Positions 23,066 to 36,230 of a DNA stretch of 64,000 bases are shown piece after piece (position 1 is the stretch's first letter; each line of letters starts with the position of its first letter). The DNA lies in contig JAMWET010006936.1 in NCBI GenBank assembly GCA_024036415.1, positions 1,840,001 to 1,904,000 on the forward strand, in the 5' to 3' direction. Position numbers and translations under genes: made by a program. Origin of the DNA: Prochilodus magdalenae. Its lineage: Eukaryota > Chordata > Actinopteri > Characiformes > Prochilodontidae. Under the pieces are notes generated by a model. It was given only the letters and a program-made list of their open reading frames with translations, ran no database searches and was not told the DNA's origin.

Positions 23066-23074
23066 TCAAATGAT

Positions 23075-23215
23075 ACTGAAAACTCACTCACTCACTCATA
23101 TTTTAACCTGCTTATTTCTTCTGGGTCACAGGTGGTGCTGGAGCCTATCCCACATTCAGTGAGCGGAGGCAGGAAACACCCTGGACAGGCCACCAATTCA
23201 TCACAGAACCTGAAA
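23075..23215 (+). repeat. Dispersed vertebrate/teleost repeat, family G copy
   Basis: Shares 'ctggagcctatccca', 'aggcaggaaacaccctggac' and 'aattcatcacag' with 42178-42425. The wording matches a very common fish repeat I know but cannot classify with certainty. Confidence 0.65.
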
Positions 23216-24589
23216 ATTAAAAACTGTAAAAATGTAGGGTTTCTTTTTGAACAGGGATGGTATGCATGTACATACACGTCATAAAAATGTTCTATCATAA
23301 ACTTAAATATTTTTACAATTCTAGATTTAAAACTGGGAACATACAGCTTTACCTGAAAGCAGTTTACAAAGCCTGGCTAATTCTGTTCAGGCCTGTTTCT
23401 CTCTGGTTTTTCCCACCAAGGTAGGACATTTTTACGTTGGCATCTTCATTTTGTCCTGTGTGATGCATTTGTTTCAGCTTTCTCCCTCTCTTTCTTTATC
23501 TCTCTTTTCTCTTTCTCTGTACCACCATAACCTGTCCACTCTGAGAATTTGTTACACTGCTGTGAAACTGGGAACCAGTGGGGCGATGTCTGCAGTGCTA
23601 CTGGGCACGCGCTGGAAACTGGGTCGTGAAAATCGTGTGTGTGTGTGTTTATGGGTAGGGGGCTCAGTGGAGAGATCTCCTGCTTTCTTTCAGGCGAAAA
23701 ACTGATTATCATTACCTTTGCCTTTCATACGTGTCCTATAACACAAGACCATCAAAGCCCGACACTGAAGCTGACTGTTCAGTGATCTACAGATGAGTCT
23801 TTTCAAACACGCTCCTATATCAGTAGGCTCTTCCTCAAATGGGTCAACTTTATGACTGGTAATACACCTACACTGCAGAGCATTCTTAAACAGCAGGCAG
23901 GTCTTTCTGTTGGCGCGCTCTAAAAATTCCACAAGGAAAATTGCCACCATGGGTTCCGGATCATCGAAATTTCTATATCGTTTTTTTTTCCCCGTTGTTG
24001 CTTTCAAAAACCTCGTGTTTGAACTCACAAAATGTCTCAGTGCATCCCTTTGGAATACCCCCCTGTCGTGAAATCAAAGGTGACATCAAGCAGAGATGGA
24101 GAAACAAGACAAGTGCTGGAACCATCTCGAGGAAAGCATTGACCAAAAACCCCAAAAAGAAAAACCCCCAAACCCCCAAAGCAGATCAGAGACAAGCAAC
24201 GTCTGCATGAAGTTCGAAGGTTTCAGTTGAGCGTCAGTTGGCGTCTATGGGAACAGCAGGTTAGATGCGTAAGAAAGGTTTTCTTCTTCCCCGTCAGTGT
24301 GGTCTATGCAAATTCCCAGACTACAAACGAAATAGAGATGGGATGACTTCGTCTATCAAGTAGTGACAGCTCGAGCTGACAGGATGGCAGAAGGTTTGTG
24401 GAATGTTGAATTTTTCTTTTCGAGTAGTTGTTGCGCAAACAGACTGATGGACCAAAGTGGTGCGCCAGGGCTTTGTGAAGGAAACACTTAAAGGTAAATG
24501 GGAGGGAAACTTTCTCTTCTTTGTTTACTGGTCACAATACCGTCACAAACCTGCTCATGAAAATCGTTCGCATTTGTGCCAGTTTTACA
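23216..24589. other. Unique stretch, nothing recognised
   Basis: The open frames (up to 112 codons on the minus strand at 23690-24028) show no domain or motif I can identify. A CT-rich tract lies at 23478-23518. Confidence 0.4.
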
Positions 24590-24905
24590 CAGGTAGGCAG
24601 ATACCCAAGGTAAAATATTTCCCTCAGTGCCAGTGGAAGTTCCTCCCTGTAGGAATATCTCCACTTAAGTGGAGTAAAAGTACTAAAGTGTTTACCTTTA
24701 ACTGTACTTAAGTATGGAGAGTAACGGTAGCATTTATGACGGCTCTAATGTCCTATTATCCTTTCTGGAACAAGACTCTTAATCAACTCACTGTAAGTGA
24801 AGAGACTCTAGTGTCACGCTCAGTTCATTCCACCAGTCTTTATTAGAAGGTCATTAATTAGTCTGACACTGATGTCTATAATGATCATAAGCACAGACCA
24901 CTAAA
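24590..24905 (-). mobile_element. Diverged second copy of the hAT-like element (right part only)
   Basis: Its reverse complement aligns with 4060-4350: 'ataagcac' near the start, the AGTGTCAGACTAATTAATGA segment, the AGAGTCTTGTTCCAG-type block, 'gtacttttactcca', and 'aatattttaccttggg'. The minisatellite and both terminal CAGTGGT repeats are missing. A perfect 16-bp palindrome CTCCACTTAAGTGGAG sits at 24659-24674. The copy confirms that the unique part of 2944-4387 is repeated. Confidence 0.75.
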
Positions 24906-25254
24906 GGAGAACAGTTTTCATTAGCCAGAACCAAGCTCACAACAAGTTCACAACAAAGTGTGCACTGTATCCTGATTGGTGGGCTCACTCCGCGTTTCTT
25001 CTTTTGGACAGGTTACGTTTTTATGCACACATAAGCCAAAAGGAAGGACAGATTTGGCCGTAATGTAGTTTGTTCAACTGCTTCAATTAAAGCAGCATCA
25101 TTCGGTAAGTGGTTATTTGTACTCCTGGGGTTCAGTTGCAGTGCATTTCACTTTTACACCACTGTCATAAATGTACAGCACAAAACCACCAAAAACAACA
25201 TCAGAGGGGAGAGAACCATGTCAGCTTACTAGCTAGAGTAATATTACAGGAGGT

Positions 25255-25515
25255 TGGAACTGTCAAGGCTTATTTGGGGGCCGATTAGCAACGACTGTCC
25301 AAACTTTTTGGCGTGAGGTTAATTTATTTCTTTGCATGCTGTCATGAAATGCAGCTGAGGTTAGGTGACTTCAGACATCTGTATAAACCACAAAACTCTG
25401 GGAGAGGGGGTGACACAGATAGGGTCACAGCCACATTGCAATCCTTCATATATAACATTGGCAGGGATGTGAACTCTACTGTTGGATTTTCATTGTTTTC
25501 CCGTTGGTCATGAGT
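25255..25515 (+). repeat. Dispersed repeat family H copy
   Basis: Shares an ordered set of blocks with 53885-54090: TTTTGGCGTG, ATTTCTTTG, GCTGAGGTTAGG, GGGTGACACAGATA, ACATTGGCAGGGATGTGAAC, TTGGATTTTC and TTGTTTTCCCGTTGG. It has no protein frame. Class unknown. Confidence 0.6.
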
Positions 25516-25785
25516 CTTGATTTCGCCAATGGGTAAAAACCAGTACCATTAAAAGGATTTTGAAGCTTTTTAAAATTTTACATAAAGTTGAAAATTACAT
25601 AAAGTTGCTTTAACTGCTAACATAATCAGGCCTCCGTAATAGAAGATGTTCATAAAAATAACACTACACAACTTTAAAAACTCACAGTACCTCATCATGC
25701 ATATTTTTGCATTTAAATGCAAGGAATTCTGTCTTTATTTACAATTTTATCTTACAATTTGTCTTTACTAAAATCTTCTATTGAG

Positions 25786-25786
25786 C

Positions 25787-25856
<70 letters not shown>
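25786..25856. repeat. Compound (TA)n-(TG)n microsatellite
   Basis: About 30 bp of TA/CA followed by about 38 bp of TG. Confidence 0.97.
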
Positions 25857-25858
<2 letters not shown>

Positions 25859-27104
25859 AGAGACAGAGATGGAGAGGTTCTTAAATAGGCCTCTGCCTTA
25901 TCAGTTCCATTACTTGTGAGTGATGATTCATTATGGCAATAAGCAAATGTCTGTCAATACTTAATATTTGAACCACTTATTAATATAGGTAATTAATTAC
26001 TGATGCCATCTTGTGTTTAGTAGCACAGTTGTTTATAAACCTTGCTTTATAAATACATCATTACTGGCCAAGTAAGGTGACACACACAAGGAATGATTCA
26101 GTGCTTATGCATGTATTTTGAAGTCTCTATGTAGGTGGTCTTCAAATAAATCTATGTACTATATCTTGAATGCTTCTTGAATACTGATCCTAACCTAACA
26201 CTTAAGGTAAGCTCGCCCCTTGTCTATCAGATTTAGAACCTTTGGTTTGGACAGGTGGGCATTCAGCAAAAAACTCTTAAGTAGCAGTTATTTTACTAAA
26301 TACGGTCAAAATCCTGCCTTTAATTTTGGGATTTTAAAGTTATTCTCGCTACTGAGTCACTGCCAATTCCCACCCACTAGCTAGGACTGCCTATAATCCT
26401 CCATATAGCTCCTAGCACATGATCTTTCTGACTCCTGACCAAGCCCAGCTGTGACATCATCGGGATTCCAATCCTCCAGTGATGGAGCATCATTAGACAG
26501 TATTGCCACTCGGGAGTATGATGTTGTTATTGGGACCTGTTATTTCAGTTCTCTTGACTGTTATTTCACCAGATATTTCCACAAAGTGACACTGATAGTT
26601 AACAGCTGTAAAAACCTCTGAACAAAACTGCGTAAAGAGCAACAATAACCAGGTATAGCATTAAGAACATTAACATACGCTATTGCTCAAAAAACTGGGC
26701 TCATAGTTTTAATTTTAATTCAGGAATAATTCATACAGTGTAAACTGTAATGCTATAAACTAGACACCACAACTTAAGCCAATGCTTTATTCACAGTGCA
26801 CAACATTTTGAGAAGGATATAAAGTTATAACATGGCAAATATTATGGAAGTGTCACTAAATAATACGCTAGAATTTTCTGTTAACTGGAATTTGTTGCCT
26901 TAACAATAGTATGAAAAGCTGATTAATAACCAAGATTTAATTATCAGGTCACAATCTTAAGGGGCCCCTAACTTTTGAGTAGTGTAAGAACAGCAAGCTT
27001 TCTAAGCATTATAAGAAATACAGGATTATATTTCTCTATTTTTAGTAGTACGCTAGTGAAGGTGTTTCAGTGAATTATGGGTATTGTGGTTATTTGTGTA
27101 TCTG
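25857..27104. other. AT-rich stretch, nothing recognised
   Basis: No gene, RNA or recognised repeat seen. Confidence 0.5.
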
Positions 27105-27330
27105 TATTATTTGTATCCAAAGAAAAACATGTATCTCCATTTTTGTTGATTTTTACTTTTATGCCTCATTTGATCACATGAGCTGCTATTTACACTGTGT
27201 ATAAATTCCATGAGGAATGGAACAACAGAAATGGCCCCAAACTGCTTGGGAAGACGGCTGGTTCAATTGACTTCCATTCAGATCAAATGGGGTTTTTGGC
27301 CTCTCCTGTAAAGTTACCATTTTGGAGATA
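27105..27330 (+). repeat. Dispersed repeat family E copy
   Basis: Blocks in order: 'atccaaagaaaaacatgtat', TTTTTACTTTTATGC, CATTTGATCACA, 'gagctgctatttacactgtg', 'aatggccccaaactgcttgg', 'tcaattgacttccatt', and 'ggcctctcctgtaaagttac'. The same order is found at 54755-54965 and, inverted, at 60665-60835 and 47525-47690. It is non-coding, and no terminal repeats are visible. Confidence 0.75.
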
Positions 27331-28064
27331 CTTAATTTGGACAGCAATGATATACAACACATAGAGAACAGTTTAACAATGCAAATAACCATGTAAGGTT
27401 TCAAATGACTCATTAGGTTGTCATACTTTAATTTATAACATTTGACTTTTTTGAAGAACCCTCTAGGAACCCATTTTAAGAGTACAGTGCACCTTAAACT
27501 CATTCACACAAAAAACTACTGTTACCTTAGTCAAACAGTGGCTCAAGTGGACATAAAGTTTCCCAACAGCATCTTACTGTTAAGATCATCGGCTGGTAGA
27601 GAGAATGTTCAGTGTGATGCTCACTCTACCTTTGTGCTAGAATGCTGTTCTGTGTATTGAGCAGTAATAAAAAAAAGTACTGGGCCAAAAAGCTATTATC
27701 GAACCGCACTGGAACTTCTTAATACATCCAGCAACTATCAAGCTAGGACCTGAACTTTGTTAGGCATTGTATTTTTTTCAAATACGTAAGTAAGGCCAGG
27801 CACTGAACCAAGAGAACAGCAATAAATTAAAAAAAAAAAAAAAGAATTAGTAACTAAACCTCTGGCTCAGTGGATCATACTGGAGTATAAGAACTATGAT
27901 TAGAATATATACGCATACACATGTTACTGAGTAAAAGCAGTTACCCACATCTAGGGCTTATTTAGAACATCTGAAATCCAGTGCTGGGACAGGTAGATGG
28001 TGGCTAAACTTGTTCTATCAACATGTTGAAACTAGATTTGACAGCAGCTTTTGTTTGTGCAAGC
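27331..28064. other. Unique stretch with a poly(A) run
   Basis: Nothing recognised apart from a run of about 16 A at 27827-27843. Confidence 0.5.
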
Positions 28065-28092
28065 GTGTGCGTGTGTGTGTGTGTGTGTGTGT
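28065..28092. repeat. (GT)n microsatellite
   Basis: About 12 GT units. Confidence 0.95.
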
Positions 28093-28118
28093 CATGCAAG
28101 CAAATCCAACTGTGAAGA

Positions 28119-30570
<2,452 letters not shown>

Positions 30571-30574
30571 CTTT

Positions 30575-30602
30575 GCATTCTCTCTCTCTCTCTCTCTGTC
30601 TC
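30575..30602. repeat. (TC)n tract
   Basis: About 10 TC units upstream of the promoter-like cluster. A second TC tract (30788-30810) and an (AC)n tract (30818-30832) lie downstream of it. Confidence 0.9.
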
Positions 30603-30707
30603 GGTCTGTAGTGTGATACTGTGGGACGTGAAGCATAGGAAAGGCAACAGAGTCACATAGCTGCTTCACTAACGCCAACAACCCCTCCCCTCCCTGCACG
30701 ACCCACC

Positions 30708-30764
30708 GTCACCATGGCAACACCGACCAATCCGAGCCTCGGGAATGCAGGGAGGGGGCGGGGA
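30708..30764. promoter_or_regulatory. Promoter-like cluster: RFX X-box, CCAAT box, GC box
   Basis: GTCACCATGGCAAC at 30708-30721 fits the RFX X-box consensus GTNRCC-N(0-3)-RGYAAC exactly with a 2-base spacer. CCAAT follows at 30727-30731 and a GC box GGGGGCGGGG at 30755-30764. Three promoter-type sites within 57 bp in a GC-rich island is unusual for this AT-rich window. X-boxes are bound by RFX factors and are frequent in promoters of ciliary genes. No transcript, TATA box or coding exon can be attached to it from the sequence, so the target is unknown. Confidence 0.45.
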
Positions 30765-30946
30765 CAGCTTCAAGCCCTCTAACATTTCTCTCTCGCGCTC
30801 TCTCTCTCTTTTTCTAACACACACACACACACGCAGTAAAATGAAGGAAGTAGATATTCACACGCACGCATACCCACCCCTTTCTATCACACAGAGACAC
30901 ACTAGCACAAGCAAAATACAAGTACGCATCAGCCCGTACGCTTCTC

Positions 30947-31556
30947 CAGTTTGCATCACACATACAAGCATAACTGCACACGCAGAATGACGTACAAGCA
31001 ATTAGCAAATCTGCAGTAAGTTGGTTTCAAGGCATGTGGCATAACTGTAGTTTAAAATTAATAATCATGAGCAATAGTGACGCAGTGATATGGAATCATT
31101 TTTGCTGGAGCAAAACCTTGTAGCTCCATTTTTGTGTATATATTTTAATGAGATCTATAAATACCAGCTCCTATTGGTCAACAGGTCGATAGAAATAGTC
31201 CAGTCTACTATAAAAAGTCCTGTTTCAGTGTTTTAGTTCTAACAGAGCTGATCTCAAGTCACTCCATGTGAGTCTGAGCCGAGTCTCTGGCATGTGAGTC
31301 TAGCCCTACTAAACCTTCCGGTGTCAACAGCGGGTCAAATAAGGTTTCCACTACAGGGAAATATTTCATTTCAATTATATGTTTGTTTAACTGTTTAATG
31401 TGTGAGTTTTTTAGTTTAAAACATCCCAAATTCAACTAAAATTATCAACAGGCCGGTGGAGCGAATGCAACATGAATTGCAGGGATACATACTGAAGTTA
31501 GCATGCTAACCAGCTGTGGGCCATCCTGTCCTGTACATCAATCCTGTACAGTTTTG
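30947..31556 (+). repeat. First unit of an old tandem duplication
   Basis: Begins CAGTTTGCATCACA and matches 31557-32222 in order: 'caagcaattagca', 'taagttggtttcaa', 'aataatcat', 'ttgtagctc', 'agctcctatt', 'caggtcgatagaaat', 'actataaaaagt', 'gagtctgagccgagtct', 'cactacag', 'ctgaagttagcatgctaacc'. Unit length is about 610 bp. No ORF. Confidence 0.85.
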
Positions 31557-32222
31557 CAGTTTGCATCACATACATAAACACAACTACACACCAGGATAAA
31601 CAAGCAATTAGCACATCAGCATTAATAGACTATATAAGTTGGTTTCAAATACACCGTTTTTGGTTTTTTTCGTTTGTTTGTTTGTTTTTAAATATTAATA
31701 ATCATCAGCATTACTGATGCAGTGATCAGGTATCATGTTTACTGAAACAAAACTTTGTAGCTCTATTTTTGTATGTATTTTTAATGTTGTTTATAAATAC
31801 GAGCTCCTATTAGTATACAGGTCGATAGAAATTTACTATAAAAAGTTGATTTTTTTTTTTTTTTTTAGTCCACCTGTTTAACAGAGCTTATCGCAAGACA
31901 TTCCATCCGAGTCTGAGCCGAGTCTGGCGTCTCTGGGGTAGGAATCTGAGTCAAGTCTCAAGTCATTATTAAACAATTACAGTGTAGTATCTGTATATGT
32001 AGCTGCCGGCATTGCATCCACCCAGCCACCCTCCAGGTTCAACCAATAAGCTTTTCACTACAGGAAATGTGCACATTGTGCCATGTGCACATTCAAAATA
32101 CAGGTTTATATTAGTTTAAAGCTTTAAAATGTGTGAGTGATGGAGATGTCTATGCATTATATGGGAGGGATACGTACTGAAGTTAGCATGCTAACCAGCT
32201 AGCCCTGGTCCATCCTGTCTCC
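31557..32222 (+). repeat. Second unit of the tandem duplication
   Basis: Head-to-tail partner of 30947-31556, about 666 bp, longer because of T-rich insertions near 31662-31690 and 31850-31866 and an insertion around 32060-32110. Divergence is considerable, so the duplication is not recent. Confidence 0.85.
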
Positions 32223-32361
32223 TAATACCACTTTGTCTGACGAGGTGATAGTGAGTCCAATATGACAGAATACAGAACTAGCACCATCTTGACAGCGTTT
32301 TATAACCTCTTGTCGATTATATTCCAAATGTCTTCTAGCCATCACACCAATTTGTGAATTA

Positions 32362-33087
32362 CAGCACCAGCCATAACATTAAAACTGCCTCAATATGTCC
32401 ACACTCTTATACATTTTATCAAACCCACGTAGCACATAGGGGCACCTTGTAGTTCTACACAGAAAGTATTATGTGGGTAGTGGATCCTTCTTAGCACTGT
32501 AGTGACACTGACGTGGTGGTAGTGTGTTAGTGTTTGTTGAGCTGGTGTAAGTGGATGCTGGAGTGTTTAAACACCTCAGAGTCACTGCTGGACTGAGAAT
32601 AGTCCACCAACCAGAACTATTCAGTCAACAGCATCCTGTGGGCAGCGTCCTGTGACCACTGATGAAGGACTAGAGCATGATTAACACAAACTGTGCAACA
32701 GCAGAGCTAGCGTCTCTGACATTACATCTACAAGGTGGGCCAGCAAGGTAGGAGTGTCTAATAGAGTGGACAGTGAGTAGACACAGTGTTTAAAACCGCT
32801 GGCAGCACTGCTGTGTCTGATCCACACATACCAGCGCAACACTCACAAACACAACACCACCAAGTCTGTCACTCCAGTGCTGAAAATGGTCCACCACCCA
32901 CATAATACCTGCTCTGTGGTGGCCCTGTGGAGGTCCTGACTACCGAAGAACACAGTAAAAGGAGAATGAACTAAGTATATAGAGAATCAGTGGGACTACA
33001 GTCTGTAACTGTAGAACTACAAAGTGCTTCTATATAGTTAGTGGAGCTGATAAATTGAGTGGTTTTAATGTTATGGCTAAAGCACTG
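32362..33087. mobile_element. Foldback-type non-autonomous DNA element, full copy
   Basis: The ends are inverted: 'agccataacattaaaac' at 32369 and 'gttttaatgttatggct' ending about 33079. The arms (about 32362-32575 and 32785-33087) are long imperfect inverted repeats sharing 'ttgtagttctac', 'gtattatgtgggt' and 'gtgttta' segments, with a unique centre containing 'gggcagcgtcctgtgaccac'. I recognise the family as a very common teleost repeat. There is no coding frame. The TA-rich flanks suggest a Tc1/mariner-type target, but the duplication is not clear. Confidence 0.8.
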
Positions 33088-33149
33088 ATTTGACAAACCA
33101 GATTTTTGGTGGTAACTACAGGAAATACTGTGTCACATGGAGAGGTATC

Positions 33150-33745
33150 TTGTGTTATTAGTGCACTCATCATCATAAGAACAGCTGCACAAATAGTGGA
33201 ACCCAGAAACGATCCACCGACAGGAATGAATGGTGGGTAGGTTTGGCGTTATGAATGAATCATGTTTCACACTTAGACATGCGTGTAATGCAGCAAAGAC
33301 AGGCCTTATCGCTGTACCTGACTGACCCAACAGCCATGATTGTGGACATTCAGCGAACATTAATACTCTCCATGAGTTATCTTGTTAGTGCCAGCACCAT
33401 TGGCAATCGGCTACGTGATGCAGAACTACATGCACACAGTGTTACGACGACTATCCGTAACACCACGTCAATGTCACCAAAGACTGTGGTGCTGTCATGC
33501 CAGACTGTCATGAAGAGACATGGAATGGCAGCGGGTTTTGCTTTTGTCTTAGTGGAGACGACCAAAGAATCTATGTGTGAAGGTTTGTTGTCACACATCA
33601 CACTAAGAATATTCAAGCTGCATGGGATGGATTATCGCAGGACACCATTAGGACCCTCTACAGCACCATACCAAGACTTAGCAAATATGGCGGCATACTG
33701 AGAGACACTACTTCTGTATGTGTAGCTTAATAAATATTGTTTTCC
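33150..33745 (+). pseudogene. Tc1-like transposase remnant, family A
   Basis: Plus-strand reading DPTAMIVDIQRTLILSMS followed by LVSASTIGNRLRDAELHAH corresponds to the N-terminal domain also readable at 49650-49760. 'aatggcagcgggtttt' marks the start of the catalytic domain (W-Q-R-V), but a short deletion removes the F-S-D-E-S site. A larger deletion (about 33580-33600) joins the reading to the C-terminal part 'ttcaagctgcatgggatgg'. It ends with the family-specific 'gagagacactacttctgta' and AATAAATATT. The 5' flank 33150-33240 matches 49535-49625, so the repeat unit includes non-coding sequence on both sides. Inactive. Confidence 0.75.
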
Positions 33746-34845
33746 TCAGCAAAGAAATGCTAACTGCCCCCATTATTAGCTATTTAAATACAGCTTTCTC
33801 AGACACTAACTCCCACTCAACAGCAAGAGGAGAAAAACTTTGCAGAAGCAAACCCCAGGCTGCATGTCCACAACCATGTCCACCTTACACCCATTCTACT
33901 ACACACAGTATTTCTGCGGGCCCATTAATCTTGATCATTCATTTCCCTCGCAAATCTAGGACACTTCTCTCAGCCACAGTAATCACTAGGACTAGATTTT
34001 TATTTTTTCCCCAGTCTATATTTTGTTGCTCATCCATAATCTCTTTCTCCCTCTCTCACTCTCTCACCAGGCAAGGCAGTGTGCAGTAAGCAAGGCTTTA
34101 GCATGCAATATGCTAGCAGGGTGAACAGGTGGCCAGAGGTTTAAGGACTTGATTCAAGATTAAAAACTGTTGTTGGTCATTTGCACAAGCATGCAGGACT
34201 TCTAACCCTGTTGAATATTAATGATTTTTAAAAAGTAAATACGTAACAAGCGTGCATCAAGATCTCTGGTGCACAATATAGTAGAATTCAATTTAAAAAA
34301 AAAGTGACTTTATTATCAGATGTATTTCAATTTAATCACTTACACACAACTAAATTTGGCAATAAGTAATCACTGTGCTGATGTTATATCATCCATGTGA
34401 AAATGCCCCAACAGTTTTGATTATGCTATTGGCTTTGGTGTTTAGATTTAGGGTTTTAGGGGTTTGCTGTGTTTTCCTGTACATCTCAGGGACCTGTTTT
34501 TATTCTAATTAGGTATGTCATCTGGGCAAGTGTGTTTGTGGTGAGTGGACACAAGGAGCATAGTTAAGGGTGTTGCTGTGTTGGATTTTCAAACATCAGT
34601 TTTGATTATTTTAGTGCATTTATCACATTTTATCACATCAGATACAAACAAATGCTTCTCAAATACACTGTTAAAAGTCACAAGTGAGGCTAAACTGGTT
34701 TCCAAATCACCAACTTGCTATGGTGCTTCAGCTACAGGTTCCAAAACCACTGGACCATTTTACTGCTTGTTTACAACTTGATTCCACAAACTACTATGGA
34801 AACATACAGTTGAATTTTATTATTATAACTAATATCCCGAGTAAC
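33746..34845. other. Unique AT-rich stretch, nothing recognised
   Basis: No motif-bearing frame seen. A short CT-rich run lies at 34040-34065. Confidence 0.5.
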
Positions 34846-35260
34846 CGCCAGGTACAGCACGGACTGGAGCTAGACGGGCTGGGAGTGCTCCATAGGGTTC
34901 TTATGGGTATCCATGCTGACTATAGTGCATCCCACAGCTGCTGGAGGCTGCATGGTGGAGGATCCATAGAGCGAACACGCAATCAAGGTGGTCCCACAGA
35001 TGCTCAGTTGGGTTTAAGTCTGGAGAATTAGGGGCCAGGGTAGTACCTGGAATTCTTGGGCATGCTCTTCCAACCAATCTCCGATTTTTCTAGTTGTGTC
35101 GCAATGCTGGAAGATCCCTTCAGCCCCAGGAAAGTCAATCAGCATGTATGGGTGTATGTGATCTACAAGGATGGGTTCTTAACCAAATCGGTTGAGCGTG
35201 CCTTCCACAGAGAACGCCACGAAATCATGACTTCCTTTATGAGCTTTGTGTTGCTGCTGT
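34846..35260 (-). pseudogene. Tc1/mariner-like transposase remnant (C-terminal half)
   Basis: On the minus strand, near 35090-35040, a frame reads TTRKIGDWLEEHAQEFQVL. A frame shift then leads to PNSPDLNPTEHLWDHL at about 35030-34985. This is the region around the third catalytic residue (Glu) of Tc1/mariner transposases. The second catalytic Asp site just upstream (FQHCDTT instead of a D-N-A type motif) is destroyed. The remainder toward 34850 reads as a broken C-terminus. The enzyme would bind element ends and cut DNA in the nucleus; this copy cannot. It is a different family from A and from the 17.2-kb element. Confidence 0.7.
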
Positions 35261-36048
35261 CAAAAGTAGGAAGTGGTCACAATAATGTGGCTCGACCATG
35301 TAGTTCTTCAATTTATGTATGTATCTTCAGTGCATTTCATTCATACCAAAATAACATCCAGTGAAATACATTGAATTATTGTGAAATCCGATTCCACTGT
35401 GCACTGAATGGTTTCCGAAAGAATTGTAGTCAAATCTAATTGTTTTGAGGTCAGAGATTTACACCGCTATTACTGTATGGTGGGCATAAAAGAAATAGCT
35501 TTTGAATCTGGTGGTTCGACATTTTGATGCTGCTGAAGGGCGATTTGTGGCCGGAGTGGTCAAGATCTCGAGCTAGTGCCCAGGCTTAATTGCAGTAATG
35601 GTGCAGTATATTTGATTGATGGACAGCAGACCAGAATGTGTTTTTTCTTTTTCATATAACCCGCTACATAGGAGGTCTACTGAGAGCTATGGCTTTGATA
35701 CAGACTCTGACTTCACCATTTTACACCCGAATAATGACTGTGCACACAGAACTTACAGTAAGGTGTATTCAGTGTATAATAAGCAGTAAGGTAAAGGGTC
35801 CTTATGTCTCCTTACAACCTTTGGGTTCTATAGGCCTTTAGCATCAGTCCTTGCTTTAGTGTTTCAGGAGCATACCTGGTATATACAACCCATTTAGCTC
35901 CAAGAGGTTCCAGATATCCATTCTTTAGCTTGCGGAATAGATGCATAGTAGTTTCTGAACAGGAACAAAGAACTGGATATGTTTCAAAATTAGTAACTGA
36001 ATAGTTTAGTGATCCTCCTTATTTTTTTAAATGGGTGCTTTTATTAAT
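35261..36048. other. Unique stretch, nothing recognised
   Basis: No gene or repeat recognised. Confidence 0.5.
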
Positions 36049-36230
36049 TACATTTACATTATATTTACATTTAAGGCGTTTAACAGAAACTCTTATCCAA
36101 AGCGACTTACAACCATGCTTAGTGTTCTGCTGGATAATATTTTCCAGCTAGTACAGGAAGGTTAGAGTCTAAGCTTGCCATGAGCTCAGACTCTTTCTCT
36201 TTTCCCCAGAACAAACTATTCAAACTATTC
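36049..36230 (-). mobile_element. 5'-truncated retroposon tail (LINE/SINE type)
   Basis: Contains the reverse complement of the tail 'gtaagtcgctctggataaga', a motif I know as the 3' end of abundant teleost retroposons. About 150 further bases ('tgcttagtg', 'ggataatat', 'gagctcagac') are shared with 47827-48000. The element is read on the minus strand and ends in TAAATGTAAAT. No coding part remains. Confidence 0.6.

Noticed and set aside
23690..24210. Overlapping 112- and 89-codon frames as an exon
   Set aside because: No recognisable motif, no convincing splice sites with matching phase, and both strands are open, which points to chance.
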